DNA of 46,741 nucleotides, taken from Bacteroidaceae bacterium. Its GTDB lineage: Bacteria > Bacteroidota > Bacteroidia > Bacteroidales > Bacteroidaceae. The notes beneath the pieces are model-generated. The model made no database searches, was not told the origin of the DNA, and saw only the letters and a program-made list of their open reading frames with translations. Numbering within the stretch: the first letter of the stretch is position 1; every line of letters begins with the position of its first letter. Of this stretch, positions 25,107 to 33,167 are shown piece after piece. The DNA is taken from assembly GCA_017541265.1 (NCBI GenBank), contig JAFXZK010000015.1:1-46741 (forward strand). Reading direction: 5' to 3'. The translations under genes and the position numbers were made by a program.

Positions 25107-26957
25107 TCAATACTCCGGCATCCATATATAGCCCGGGAAATGTTTGGCGAAAATCTCATCGAATTTGTCCGGCTCCCAATAGTGCTGAACGGCCCCATCC
25201 CGCGTAAAGGTCGAGCCATCAAAACATTTCAGCCATATTATATGTTTGTCCCCTTCTATTTTAGAAGGACGCAAATGCTGCATAAGGTTCTCGAAGTGTT
25301 TTGGTTCCTCGCAAAGGTGTCCAGTCCTTGCCTTGATAAGTTCTTCCTTCATGGCAGCAAACGAAGATAGCACATCTCCCGTAATACCCAAAGGAGAATC
25401 TTGTGTTTCTCCACAAGGCACAGGGTCAACAACTTCTTGTGCAACGGTGAAGTCGGACAAAATTTCAGTCTTGCAGAAATTATCAAGGGAGCGGAAAGCG
25501 GAGTTTCTTATGGCCTTTGTCATAGCATGGTCGCGGTCTTCTTTCGCACGCTGGCGGCGGTAGTCCGTCTCTGCCGATGCGAGAGCCGTTTCATATACCT
25601 CTTCAATTCTGTCAAGTTCTTGGCATATTTTCCATTTTGGATTGCGGGTAGTAATACCTTCTATAAGGTAATCAACCTTCTTTTCCAGCAGCTGCAATTG
25701 CCCGGATGCTGTGCGTGCAAAGAAGCGGGCTTTGTCGGGCTTCTGGCAAAGCTTGTCTGTCATTTTGTCGATAACGCGCCGTTGCTGTGCGTTGATGTCG
25801 CGCCCTGCCTGTATCTGTTCACCAAGCGACGACACGTTGAGCGTGATGATGATGCGGTCTGCAACCTCGACACGAGTACCGCGCGACGTGTCTGTACGCT
25901 TCTTTACATCGTAGTTAAGGTTGTATTCCACTCGTGGTGGCGGAACTGAAGGCTCCCCGTCTTTTGCCGGCTTTGGGGCCATGCGAAGGAAGTCTTCACG
26001 AATGGGGTCAAGAACGCGACTTATGAAGAGCGACAACTTGGGATATACTCCTGCGACAATGTGAGGTGCATCTGGAGCATTTATGCGCACGCTGTGGCTG
26101 TCTGGCAGCTCCTGTATGATGTTCCTGCCGCCTTCGGGGTTCTGGTCGATACCAAGCGTTGTACGAAGAGCATGCCAGGAAAAGTCGAATGTGGTGAATC
26201 CGCGCGACCAGTAGAGAGAAAGAAACCAGTATAGACGAATACTGTACTTGCATTTGAAGTCAAGGGTAATATCGAGATAGTGGCCGTAACGATAGGGGTC
26301 AAAAATACGGTCGGCCACAATGCCACTCATGCTTATGCCAACGGCAGGCTTGCCCGTGTATTCCCAATGGAAAAGATTCTTTGGAGCATTGGAAGGAACA
26401 GGCTCTACTTCACCATTCGGCTTGCGGTGTGCATCCGGATTGTTCCATCGTCGCACGCCGCCGAGTGCAGTCGGTTGGAAAAGCTGCTTCTTTGTTGTGG
26501 AACGTCCGTGCTTCTCATCCTCAAACTCCCACTCTACGTTAATATCGCCCATCTTCATTACGACATCAAACGCTTCCTGATAATGACGCGGCGCTATGCC
26601 GAGGTCGCGCAACGGGAAACGGAACTCATAGTTTCCCACGTCGGTATATTGCGATTGGGATTTATCTGTTATCTTACCCGCTTCTCGCTCAAACTGGAAA
26701 AGCAATTGACCGTCTTCCATGCCGTTTTGCTGCATATCAATACGCTTGCGCACAAGCGACTGGATTTTGTGAAGCACAGCGTCAATGATTGCAAGTTCGG
26801 TGCGCGTAATGCCGCCGCCACGCTCACCTTCTGACAATCCGGCCTTGCCACCGTACCTCGCAACAGCAAAGGCAATAGGAATAATAATAGAGCCGTCCTG
26901 GATGGAAATAGTTTCCTTCTGCTTGACTGTATTTGCAGCCTCTTTTCTCTTAGCCAT
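25107..26957 (-). CDS. Rep_3-like plasmid replication initiator
   Basis: 616 residues from ATG 26957. A longer frame to 27014 would start upstream of the promoter and is rejected. The N-terminal half (about 1-330) shows the initiator layout of tandem winged helices: ITRTELAIIDAVLHKIQ, PLRDLGIAPRHYQEAFDVV and DFKCKYSIRLYWFLSLYW followed by FTTFDFSWHALRTTLGI. The C-terminal half is helical and charged and extends well past the usual 250-350 residues of Rep_3 proteins. Ten iterons lie immediately upstream. It should bind them to open the origin and may regulate its own promoter, as in other iteron systems. Confidence 0.82.
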   Translation of the reverse strand: MAKRKEAANTVKQKETISIQDGSIIIPIAFAVARYGGKAGLSEGERGGGITRTELAIIDAVLHKIQSLVRKRIDMQQNGMEDGQLLFQFEREAGKITDKSQSQYTDVGNYEFRFPLRDLGIAPRHYQEAFDVVMKMGDINVEWEFEDEKHGRSTTKKQLFQPTALGGVRRWNNPDAHRKPNGEVEPVPSNAPKNLFHWEYTGKPAVGISMSGIVADRIFDPYRYGHYLDITLDFKCKYSIRLYWFLSLYWSRGFTTFDFSWHALRTTLGIDQNPEGGRNIIQELPDSHSVRINAPDAPHIVAGVYPKLSLFISRVLDPIREDFLRMAPKPAKDGEPSVPPPRVEYNLNYDVKKRTDTSRGTRVEVADRIIITLNVSSLGEQIQAGRDINAQQRRVIDKMTDKLCQKPDKARFFARTASGQLQLLEKKVDYLIEGITTRNPKWKICQELDRIEEVYETALASAETDYRRQRAKEDRDHAMTKAIRNSAFRSLDNFCKTEILSDFTVAQEVVDPVPCGETQDSPLGITGDVLSSFAAMKEELIKARTGHLCEEPKHFENLMQHLRPSKIEGDKHIIWLKCFDGSTFTRDGAVQHYWEPDKFDEIFAKHFPGYIWMPEY

Positions 26958-26984
26958 GATGGTAAAATTTTGTTGTAGCCGGTG

Positions 26985-27015
26985 CAAAGTTAGCACTTTA
27001 TTTTTATTCTGCAAA
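26985..27015 (-). promoter_or_regulatory. Promoter of the initiator gene
   Basis: Minus strand TTTG (27012-27015), 19-nt spacer, TAACTTTG (26985-26992). It fixes the start codon at 26957 and lies directly beside the first iteron, which suggests autoregulation. Confidence 0.78.
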
Positions 27016-27057
27016 TTTTTTCTTAATTTATTTTCAACTATTTATAAAATAATTATA

Positions 27058-27348
27058 CATTTTGTTACGAGGGTGCAACATAGGAACTTCAAAATATGTA
27101 TGTCCACACCTACAGAAAACATTTTTGTTGCTTTTTGTTACAGGGTATGCTTTTTGTTCCTACCCCGCCTTAAAACATAGCTTTTTGTTTCGACCCATAA
27201 AAAGGAGCATTGCATTTTGTTTCGACCTTTATTGCTTTTTGTTTCGACCTACGTCAAAGAGCATTGCTTTTTGTTCCCAGCCTTTTACCTTTTTGTTACG
27301 AGCTTTGTTGCTTTTTGTTTCGACCTTTTTACCTTTTTGTTACCACCC
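27058..27348 (+). repeat. Iteron array, probable replication origin
   Basis: Ten same-strand copies of about 15 bp, consensus CTTTTTGTTWCGACC: near 27059, then 27131, 27150, 27181, 27213, 27235, 27267, 27289, 27311 and 27333. From 27181 the start-to-start distances are 32, 22, 32, 22, 22 and 22, that is, whole turns of the helix, so initiator monomers would line up on one face. AT-rich DNA lies on both sides. This is the expected layout of an iteron-controlled theta origin for the adjacent Rep_3-like gene. Confidence 0.85.
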
Positions 27349-27754
27349 TACCATTTAACACATTGATTTTCAATCACAACTTTATTTCTATAATAATATA
27401 TAATGTATATAAGTGTTATAAAATAAAGAAATAAAAGGATTATACATAAAATTTCTTTTTGTTTTGGTTTTCAAAAAATCATAGAACAATAAAGCTGGAT
27501 GGCAAAAATAGATTATTTCTTAACTTATTGAAAATGAATACACTTTATACACTATGCACGACACGCGCACGCGGACACAGCCGCACGGGGGTCGTAACAT
27601 AATGTATGAAGTTGACAGACGCCAAACATAGATGTATTGCAGAGTTCGCAGAATTTGGGTCGTAACATTTTGTGTACTTTTTATTTTCAGACCTTGCATG
27701 CCCTTGATTATTGTGGCCTTTGGTCGTATCTTGGCTGCAAATAAAGACAAGACT
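27349..27754. other. AT-rich flank with two inverted iteron cores
   Basis: No credible gene before 27755. An AT-rich stretch (27360-27540) could be the unwinding element. GGGTCGTAACA at 27589-27599 and 27657-27667 is the iteron core (TGTTACGACC) in reverse orientation. A late-type promoter follows at 27700-27734. Confidence 0.6.
27700..27734 (+). promoter_or_regulatory. Phage late-type promoter
   Basis: GCCCTTGAT (27700-27708), 18-nt spacer, TATCTTGG (27727-27734). The start codon of the next gene is 21 nt downstream. The only deviation in the upstream box is its last base. Confidence 0.6.
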
Positions 27755-28276
27755 ATGATTAACTGCAAAGAATTTGCGCTTGATGATTTGAGGGCTGTCA
27801 CGGCAATACCCCTTGCCAAGTACACGCCTTCGGGAACCACCATACTCTCGCCGACCATTGCAAACGAGAGCTTCAATCCTACGATTGGCAGCGATGCCAT
27901 TGTTATTGCCAGCACAGCATCCGTAGGCTCGCTTATCCCAATCAAGACTTCGACGTGCAAGGCAAAAGACACGGAGGCCGACAGCGTAGCCGGAAGGCTG
28001 CATACAGTTTCCGTGGACTGCGAAGTTGATGGGCGTGACAGTAGTATCTGGCCTTTGCTGCTGCAATTGGAACAGACTCCTTCGCATTTGATTCTTACAT
28101 CGAGGGACGGAACACGTTTCTTTGTGCAGGGGTCTGAAGACACCTATCTTTGTACCGTAGAACGCGATGGGGACAAAACTTCCGTTAGCTTCAAGGTACA
28201 ATGCCTGGTTGGGCTTCAGATGATTATAGACAGCACAGAGGACGCATCAAGCACTGACACCCTAAACATACAATAA
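27755..28276 (+). CDS. Probable virion structural protein, 173 aa
   Basis: ATG at 27755 (MINCKEFALDDLRAVTAIPL). The frame is open further upstream, but that part lies before the promoter. The sequence is rich in beta-forming and Thr/Ser residues, without membrane segments. The late-type promoter and position beside capsid genes suggest a tail or head component; no family is recognised. It converges on the 28331 gene across a terminator. Confidence 0.6.
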   Translation: MINCKEFALDDLRAVTAIPLAKYTPSGTTILSPTIANESFNPTIGSDAIVIASTASVGSLIPIKTSTCKAKDTEADSVAGRLHTVSVDCEVDGRDSSIWPLLLQLEQTPSHLILTSRDGTRFFVQGSEDTYLCTVERDGDKTSVSFKVQCLVGLQMIIDSTEDASSTDTLNIQ

Positions 28277-28305
28277 AAGGAGTCTGCAAGAACGAGCAAA
28301 CTCCT
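28274..28305 (-). terminator. Terminator for the 28331-28858 gene
   Basis: Minus-strand stem AGGAGT/ACTCCT with an inner TGC/GCA pair, followed by TTTT. It sits between convergent genes. Confidence 0.6.
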
Positions 28306-28330
28306 CTCTGGTTATCGGTTCAGTCGTAGG

Positions 28331-28858
28331 CTATAAATCTCTGCGTCTGACAAGCCCACTATACACTTCTTTCAGGTTTGCGATGAAGTTTGCATTAGTG
28401 GATGCTATTGCCGTGAAATGTCCGTTTGGCACAAGGTTAAACGCTCCATGCACGGCAAGGTCAGGAAGCAGGATTGCTGTGTCGTTTTGCTGAACATCGT
28501 GAAGGATAAGCCGCCCAGGATAGGGATTATTTTTCAGCCATGCAGACGCAGTTGGCGATTTCTTCTTGCGAAGGTCTGTGAGAACTGCAAGACGCGAAAT
28601 GATGTTGTGCGTGCTGTCACCATCCCCATCTGCCCATTTTCTTTCAAGCCATTTCAACAGCAGCCCTGCGGTTGCGTTGGGCAGCGACGGACAGACGAGC
28701 ATCATGTCAACTTCCGAGTAGCGCGTAAGCACAACAGGCAGCAGTTCTTCAAGCGAAAGGTCACCATATCCATGAAACATAATCGTGCCGTCCTCTCCGA
28801 TTCTCTCACGCAGTGCGGGCCAATGCTTCTGCGTACAACAAGGTTCAATCAGGAACAT
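28331..28858 (-). CDS. Hypothetical late protein, 175 aa
   Basis: 175 residues, alpha/beta, with DGTIMFHGYGDLSLEELLPVV near the N terminus and a basic C terminus (SGLVRRRDL). No family is recognised. A late-type promoter at 28904-28938 and the downstream terminator make it a single-gene transcription unit within the virion module. Confidence 0.6.
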   Translation of the reverse strand: MFLIEPCCTQKHWPALRERIGEDGTIMFHGYGDLSLEELLPVVLTRYSEVDMMLVCPSLPNATAGLLLKWLERKWADGDGDSTHNIISRLAVLTDLRKKKSPTASAWLKNNPYPGRLILHDVQQNDTAILLPDLAVHGAFNLVPNGHFTAIASTNANFIANLKEVYSGLVRRRDL

Positions 28859-28903
28859 AATGTCATTTGTTTTTGTGGTTTACAGATTTGATTTGCTTTG
28901 CTG

Positions 28904-28938
28904 GCAAGATATGAAACGCCCGGCTGTGCGTCAAGGGC
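28904..28938 (-). promoter_or_regulatory. Phage late-type promoter inside a terminator-like hairpin
   Basis: GCCCTTGAC (28930-28938), 18-nt spacer, TATCTTGC (28904-28911). The upstream box lies in the loop of the 28917-28949 hairpin and the spacer contains one arm of its stem. Confidence 0.65.
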
Positions 28939-28949
28939 ATAGCCGGGCG
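28917..28949 (-). terminator. Probable terminator of the 28970-29611 gene
   Basis: Perfect 9-bp stem CGCCCGGCT/AGCCGGGCG with a 15-nt loop, followed on the minus strand by TTTCATATCTT. The run of T is short, so efficiency is uncertain. Confidence 0.6.
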
Positions 28950-28969
28950 AGTGAACAGGAATCGCCTGA

Positions 28970-29611
28970 TTAGTTGCTGCTCGTAGAATCTCCGCCAACT
29001 TGCGGGCCTCCACCATCGACGAAGACAATGTCATCGCCATGATTGTCGAGGAAGTTGCTCGAAGAAGGATTGGCCTCCTGGACGATTGTGCCGAACCACT
29101 TCATCACTGGATATACTTGGAATCCGCAAGTTACCGTGAAGGTCTGTCCGTGATCGTCAGAACGAGCCACACCGCTGTCGGCAGATACACTCCACTCGGC
29201 TTCACCAAACTGGTTGCCGACCACCTTGTATTCTGCGCCACGACTTGTGGTCTTGCCTGTGGGGAAGAAGTACAGATACTTGTCGCTGTTGTGGAGGGAG
29301 CGGCTAACATAAGCCATCTCGTCCTCGTTCATTTCAACGCGGCCAGTACCCGTGTGTGCCCATCCAGAGCCAGAGGGGTTTGGTTCGGAAGTCACCTGAC
29401 CCGTTTGGCTCTTGAAATCAATGCGGAAGCCCTTGAGGGCCTTGCCGGTTCCAGCAGGAAGGATGTAATACTCATTGGCACCGTCGTGGATACCAATTTT
29501 CTTGATGTGCTCGGCATCGAAAGGCACGACAAACACATGGTTGCTCAGGCCTGCGGGACTCTCCGTGCATTGTGCGCCAGAGGAGAGTACGTTTTTAAGA
29601 TTACATGCCAT
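28970..29611 (-). CDS. Probable virion structural protein, 213 aa
   Basis: 213 residues with a Ser/Gly/Asn-rich acidic tail (GGGPQVGGDSTSSN), no membrane segment and predicted beta structure (GFRIDFKSQTGQVTSEPN). It follows the capsid gene in the same direction (104-nt gap) and probably shares its transcript. A tail-tube or head-decoration role is plausible; no family is recognised. Confidence 0.65.
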   Translation of the reverse strand: MACNLKNVLSSGAQCTESPAGLSNHVFVVPFDAEHIKKIGIHDGANEYYILPAGTGKALKGFRIDFKSQTGQVTSEPNPSGSGWAHTGTGRVEMNEDEMAYVSRSLHNSDKYLYFFPTGKTTSRGAEYKVVGNQFGEAEWSVSADSGVARSDDHGQTFTVTCGFQVYPVMKWFGTIVQEANPSSSNFLDNHGDDIVFVDGGGPQVGGDSTSSN

Positions 29612-29715
29612 TGTTTAACTGAATTAAGAGTTGGGAATTTGGAATCATAACTATGTCAGAGGGCGGCGGCCATGCGGCCAAGGCGTGACCGCCACTCACC
29701 TCAGACAATAGGCTT

Positions 29716-31014
29716 TTAATCGCCGCTGGAGGTTGTTCCTACACTGGAGCTGGAAGCTTCGGTAGCGTCGAACATGGCCACGAGGTTTACTACGCCGCCC
29801 GTAAACGTATAGTTGTAGGGGTTAGCGGTAGCACCATCGTTCCATCCCTTGAAGACGTAACCCGGCTGCGGAGTAGCAGTGACGGTGATGATGTCGCCTT
29901 CAGCATAGAGGTCCTTCGTTCCGCTGGTGATGGCTGCGGAGCCTTCTGCTTCGTCGCTGGTGTCAACGGTGAAGACGTCGGCAACGTAGTCGCCTGCGGG
30001 CAAGGCGAGAGGCGTGTTGACTGCATCGTTGGTGCAGAACAGCTTGGCGCTGTAGTCGCGGACGCGGCTTGCCTGAGCGGTCTGAACCTGATAGTCGAAC
30101 AGGTTGTGGTCGTCGCTGTTGCGCTCGACGGTGATGCTTGCCTGGCTCTCGGGACGGATGTCGCAGACATACTCCAGGTTGCCAGGAACGGTGGCGATGA
30201 GCTGACCGCCCTTACCCATTGCACTATGGCAGACAAGGGTGATGTTGCTCATGGTGGCAAACTTCCATCCTTCAACGAGGACGCTGGGGGAGAGCTGCGG
30301 ATGCTTCAGCATGTAGCCCTCGATGCACTTGTCGCAGAACTCGCGGCTGGCATAGATGAGAATCTCGTCCTTTGCCTGCAAGTCGGGGTGCAGCCCGTTT
30401 ACGAAGGTCTTGAAGATGGCGTAAACCTGCTCGGAGGTCTTGCCGTTGATGTCGCCTGTCTCCACCATGTTGCCGATAGCAACAGAGATGTAGCCCTTGG
30501 TCTTGGCCTGGGCAATCTTGGTGTAGATGCCGTCGTAGAGAGAGAGTCCGAGCTTCACTTGGTTAGCTGCGGTCTCTGGGAGATTGGCGTTAGCTTCGTT
30601 TCCGAAGAAGAAGTTAGCGCGAACATCCTCAGCATGACGCTTTGCGATGCGGTCGGTCAGGAAGGCCACCTGCTCTGCATTGGTCGTGCCGTCGGGATTA
30701 ACGTGGAACGGTTCCTTCTCGCGGTACTGCTGTACGTTGTCCTGGGGATGCGTAACAGCGAGGATAACCTTGGCAGGATTCTCCACCATCTTGCCGAGCT
30801 GTACTTTCTTTACAGCGCCGGCCTTGTACTGGCGTGCAACCAGTCCCTTGTCGTTGAAGACAAAGAGTTTGTTGACGTTTTCTACGTCAGTCGTGACGGT
30901 GATTTTCAGGTTGTCCAGCATCTTGTCGTCCAGCATGGAGGCGCGGAACACAAGATCGGCTTGGGTCTGCTCAGTCACCGTTTGCACTTGCGAAAGATTA
31001 ACTGCGTAAGCCAT
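29716..31014 (-). CDS. Probable major capsid protein with C-terminal InlB-repeat-like domain
   Basis: 432 residues. The main body (1 to about 340) has the length, charge pattern and position, directly after the protease-scaffold gene, expected of an HK97-type capsid protein, including an N-terminal helical arm. The C-terminal about 60 residues carry a beta module, ITVTATPQPGYVFKGWNDG followed by YTFTGGVVNLVAMF, which matches divergent InlB B-repeat (Flg_new-like) domains, then a Ser/Thr tail. Such an appended domain would face outward on the capsid. The fold of the main body is inferred from context rather than motif. Confidence 0.75.
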   Translation of the reverse strand: MAYAVNLSQVQTVTEQTQADLVFRASMLDDKMLDNLKITVTTDVENVNKLFVFNDKGLVARQYKAGAVKKVQLGKMVENPAKVILAVTHPQDNVQQYREKEPFHVNPDGTTNAEQVAFLTDRIAKRHAEDVRANFFFGNEANANLPETAANQVKLGLSLYDGIYTKIAQAKTKGYISVAIGNMVETGDINGKTSEQVYAIFKTFVNGLHPDLQAKDEILIYASREFCDKCIEGYMLKHPQLSPSVLVEGWKFATMSNITLVCHSAMGKGGQLIATVPGNLEYVCDIRPESQASITVERNSDDHNLFDYQVQTAQASRVRDYSAKLFCTNDAVNTPLALPAGDYVADVFTVDTSDEAEGSAAITSGTKDLYAEGDIITVTATPQPGYVFKGWNDGATANPYNYTFTGGVVNLVAMFDATEASSSSVGTTSSGD

Positions 31015-31062
31015 ACGTTTGAGTTGGTTTAGGTGAATAAATAAGGTTAGTTAAATCGGTTT

Positions 31063-31097
31063 CTAAAATCGTTTTATGAATGCGTTTCGTCAAGGGC
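31063..31097 (-). promoter_or_regulatory. Phage late-type promoter of the capsid gene
   Basis: GCCCTTGAC (31089-31097), 18-nt spacer, GATTTTAG (31063-31070). The -7 box is the weakest of the set, but the upstream box and spacing are exact. Confidence 0.55.
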
Positions 31098-31112
31098 AAC
31101 ATGGTCGGCGCG

Positions 31113-32999
31113 TTAGTGGCGATAGGTCTTGCGACTCTCGTCCTTGGCGCGGATGGCTGCCTTTTTCTCTTCGAGGGACATTCCCTCGGTGATAACAGAT
31201 TTGACACCCTTGTACTTCGGGGCATCGCCAGTGCCATTGTTGGCAGGCACGCCGGCTGCGGCATCTGTCATGGGTGCCGGCTTTCCGGCAAGCTCCTTGA
31301 TTTCTGCCTCTTTCTCGGCAAGCTGCTTCTTCTGGGCTTCGATGGTAGCCTGAAGGCTGGCAATGGTATCGTCGCGTTCTGCGACCATTCCATTGGCGGC
31401 AGCGAGGGCTTCCTTCAAGCCATCAATGGTCTTGCTCCGTTCCTGTGCCAAAGCCTCTGCGTTATGCAGGGTTTCGGTGATTCGGTCGATTTCTGCCTCC
31501 GCATTGGCAAGTGCCTCTGCGTCGGCTGGAGCACCTTCGCTGTCATTGCCCTTTTCCTCGGCTGCAGGAGCCTCTTCTGTGGCGGGCGCTTCCTCGGTGG
31601 CAGGTGCTTCCTCAGTTGCGGGCGCTTCCTCGGTGGCGGGCGCTTCCTCAGTAGCGGGTGCTTCCTCGGTAGCGGGAGCTTCCTCAGTAGCGGGAGCCTC
31701 TTCTGTTGCAGGGGCTTCTTCGGTGGCGGGTGCTTCCTCAGTAGCGGGGGCCTCTTCTGTTGCAGGGGCTTCTTCTGTTGCAGGGGCTTCTTCTGTTACA
31801 GGAGCTTCCTCTGTCGGAGTCTCTGCGGTTTCTTGTGCGGCCTGAGTTGCTTCAGCTTCTTCGGCCTTTTTCTCTTCTTCTTTCTTCATAGCGTTACTGT
31901 TTTGGGGTTTTGCTAATTCCTTATCTACTGGACCAAACATGGTCTCTTCTGTCGTTTTGACGTGGCCATTGTCAACAATCACATCCTTTCCGGCATTGGT
32001 GGCAATTGCGGCTCTCTGCTGCTCGTTAAGCTTGGCCATGTCTGAAGGTTTTTCGGGGTCTTCCTCTGTTTCGGGGTCGATAGGCTCCGCTGACACAATG
32101 GTGCGGGCAGCAGGCAACGTGCCGTTGACAAGCTCAAATACAGCCTCGATAGCACGGTCGTAGTCACCAATCTCATCAACCAGAGCACCCATCACTTCGT
32201 TTGCCTCGAAAGTCTTGCCTGTCAGGTGCTCTTCCTTAACAAGCGGCCTGTTCTGGCGGACGGTTTCGCGGAACTCTTCGCCGAGACGGTCAAGCTCTGC
32301 CTGCATCTTCTCTGTCTTGCCTTCGCAAGCTTCACGATACTCTGCGTTCTTGTCGGGGGAACTGATGCTGACAAGTTCGATGTAGCGATAGCCGTCACTG
32401 TCAACGGTGCCGTTAGCGACGCCCCAAAAGGCACACATAGTTCCGATGCAGCCCATCGTATGACGGCCGTTCATCACGATGGTACGGTCACAGAGAGCGG
32501 CAACAAGCTGGCCTGCGCTGCAACACAAGCCATCAACCCATGCCACGGTAGGCTTGCCCTTCTTACGGCAGTCGTCGATGGCCTGCTCATAGTCAATACG
32601 GGCACTGGCAGCACCGCCAGGCGTGTTGATGATGAAAATATGACCTTTCACCTGCGGGATGGTGTTGGCATACTTAATCTGGTCGCGATGGTCTTTGGAG
32701 CCGTATGAGCATCCATCGCCGTCGCGTGTCACGGGGCCGTCAATCATCACAACATTGATAATCTCGTCATCTTCCTGAAGCTCTTCGTCACGCCAGTAAA
32801 GGCGGTTCTCGATACGGTGGATATTTCCGACATAGAGCTTGTCTTCAAAGCCACGAGCTTTGCTAACGAAGAATCCCTGCTTCTTCTCTCCGTCGAAAGG
32901 CCGCCCCAAACGGATTGCCTCGCGGATTGCCTCTGCATACTTCTGTGCTATGTCAACCGGCATATCATAGAAGTTCTCTTGAAAGTACGTTCTAAGCAT
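31113..32999 (-). CDS. Prohead protease (S49-like) fused to scaffold
   Basis: 628 residues. The N-terminal domain (about 1-280) is an SppA/S49-type serine peptidase: FIINTPGGAASAR, then WVDGLCCSAGQL with the probable nucleophile S161, and MGCIGTMCAFWGV. It is followed by 14 units of an ATEEAP-type hexapeptide (about 395-480), and then a coiled coil (EAEIDRITETLHNAEALAQE to AEKEAEIKELAG) that should act as scaffold. Such fusions process themselves during capsid assembly. The gene directly precedes the capsid gene and has a late-type promoter at 33030-33064. Confidence 0.85.
   Translation of the reverse strand: MLRTYFQENFYDMPVDIAQKYAEAIREAIRLGRPFDGEKKQGFFVSKARGFEDKLYVGNIHRIENRLYWRDEELQEDDEIINVVMIDGPVTRDGDGCSYGSKDHRDQIKYANTIPQVKGHIFIINTPGGAASARIDYEQAIDDCRKKGKPTVAWVDGLCCSAGQLVAALCDRTIVMNGRHTMGCIGTMCAFWGVANGTVDSDGYRYIELVSISSPDKNAEYREACEGKTEKMQAELDRLGEEFRETVRQNRPLVKEEHLTGKTFEANEVMGALVDEIGDYDRAIEAVFELVNGTLPAARTIVSAEPIDPETEEDPEKPSDMAKLNEQQRAAIATNAGKDVIVDNGHVKTTEETMFGPVDKELAKPQNSNAMKKEEEKKAEEAEATQAAQETAETPTEEAPVTEEAPATEEAPATEEAPATEEAPATEEAPATEEAPATEEAPATEEAPATEEAPATEEAPATEEAPATEEAPATEEAPAAEEKGNDSEGAPADAEALANAEAEIDRITETLHNAEALAQERSKTIDGLKEALAAANGMVAERDDTIASLQATIEAQKKQLAEKEAEIKELAGKPAPMTDAAAGVPANNGTGDAPKYKGVKSVITEGMSLEEKKAAIRAKDESRKTYRH
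31561..31812 (-). repeat. 14 tandem 18-bp coding units
   Basis: In-frame units encode A-T-E-E-A-P with only rare changes (V-T and A-A at the ends). The units differ mostly at synonymous third positions, so the peptide has been conserved while the DNA has drifted. Confidence 0.9.
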
Positions 33000-33029
33000 A
33001 GTTACAAGCGTTTGTGTTCGTTTCTGCCG

Positions 33030-33064
33030 GCAATATATATAGGTATAGGGAAGCGGTCAAGGGC
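33030..33064 (-). promoter_or_regulatory. Phage late-type promoter of the protease-scaffold gene
   Basis: GCCCTTGAC (33056-33064), 18-nt spacer, TATATTGC (33030-33037). The start codon lies about 30 nt downstream. Confidence 0.6.
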
Positions 33065-33091
33065 AACATTTTGCAGGTGCTTTACAAGTAT

Positions 33092-33126
33092 GCCCTTGAC
33101 TATTTTTGCCTGTTATTATAAGTTTG
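33092..33126 (+). promoter_or_regulatory. Phage late-type promoter of the plus-strand virion operon
   Basis: GCCCTTGAC (33092-33100), 18-nt spacer, TAAGTTTG (33119-33126), the best -7 box of the set. It faces away from 33030-33064; the two upstream boxes form an inverted repeat 27 nt apart. Confidence 0.75.
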
Positions 33127-33167
33127 AGTACGAGTATGTTAAACACAAACAATTAAGACATCGTATT

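Noticed and set aside
26958-27014. An upstream start for the initiator at 27014
   Set aside because: The -7 box at 26985-26992 lies downstream of it, so the transcript would not include it.
27058-27348. A CRISPR array
   Set aside because: Units are 15 bp with 4-17 bp spacers at helical spacing, next to a plasmid initiator; this is an iteron array.
27520-28201. Two minus-strand frames opposite the 27755 gene
   Set aside because: Low-quality sequences with no start context; the plus-strand frame has a promoter and a coherent protein.
29000-31032. Long plus-strand frames opposite the capsid and neighbouring genes
   Set aside because: They are open on the antisense strand because of codon bias; the minus-strand products have coherent virion-like sequence.
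31561-31812. A minisatellite or CRISPR-like repeat
   Set aside because: The 18-bp units are in-frame codons of the scaffold spacer with synonymous drift.
32817-33167. A 117-residue N-terminal extension of the AT-hook protein
   Set aside because: It would overlap the divergent protease gene and lie upstream of the promoter at 33092-33126.
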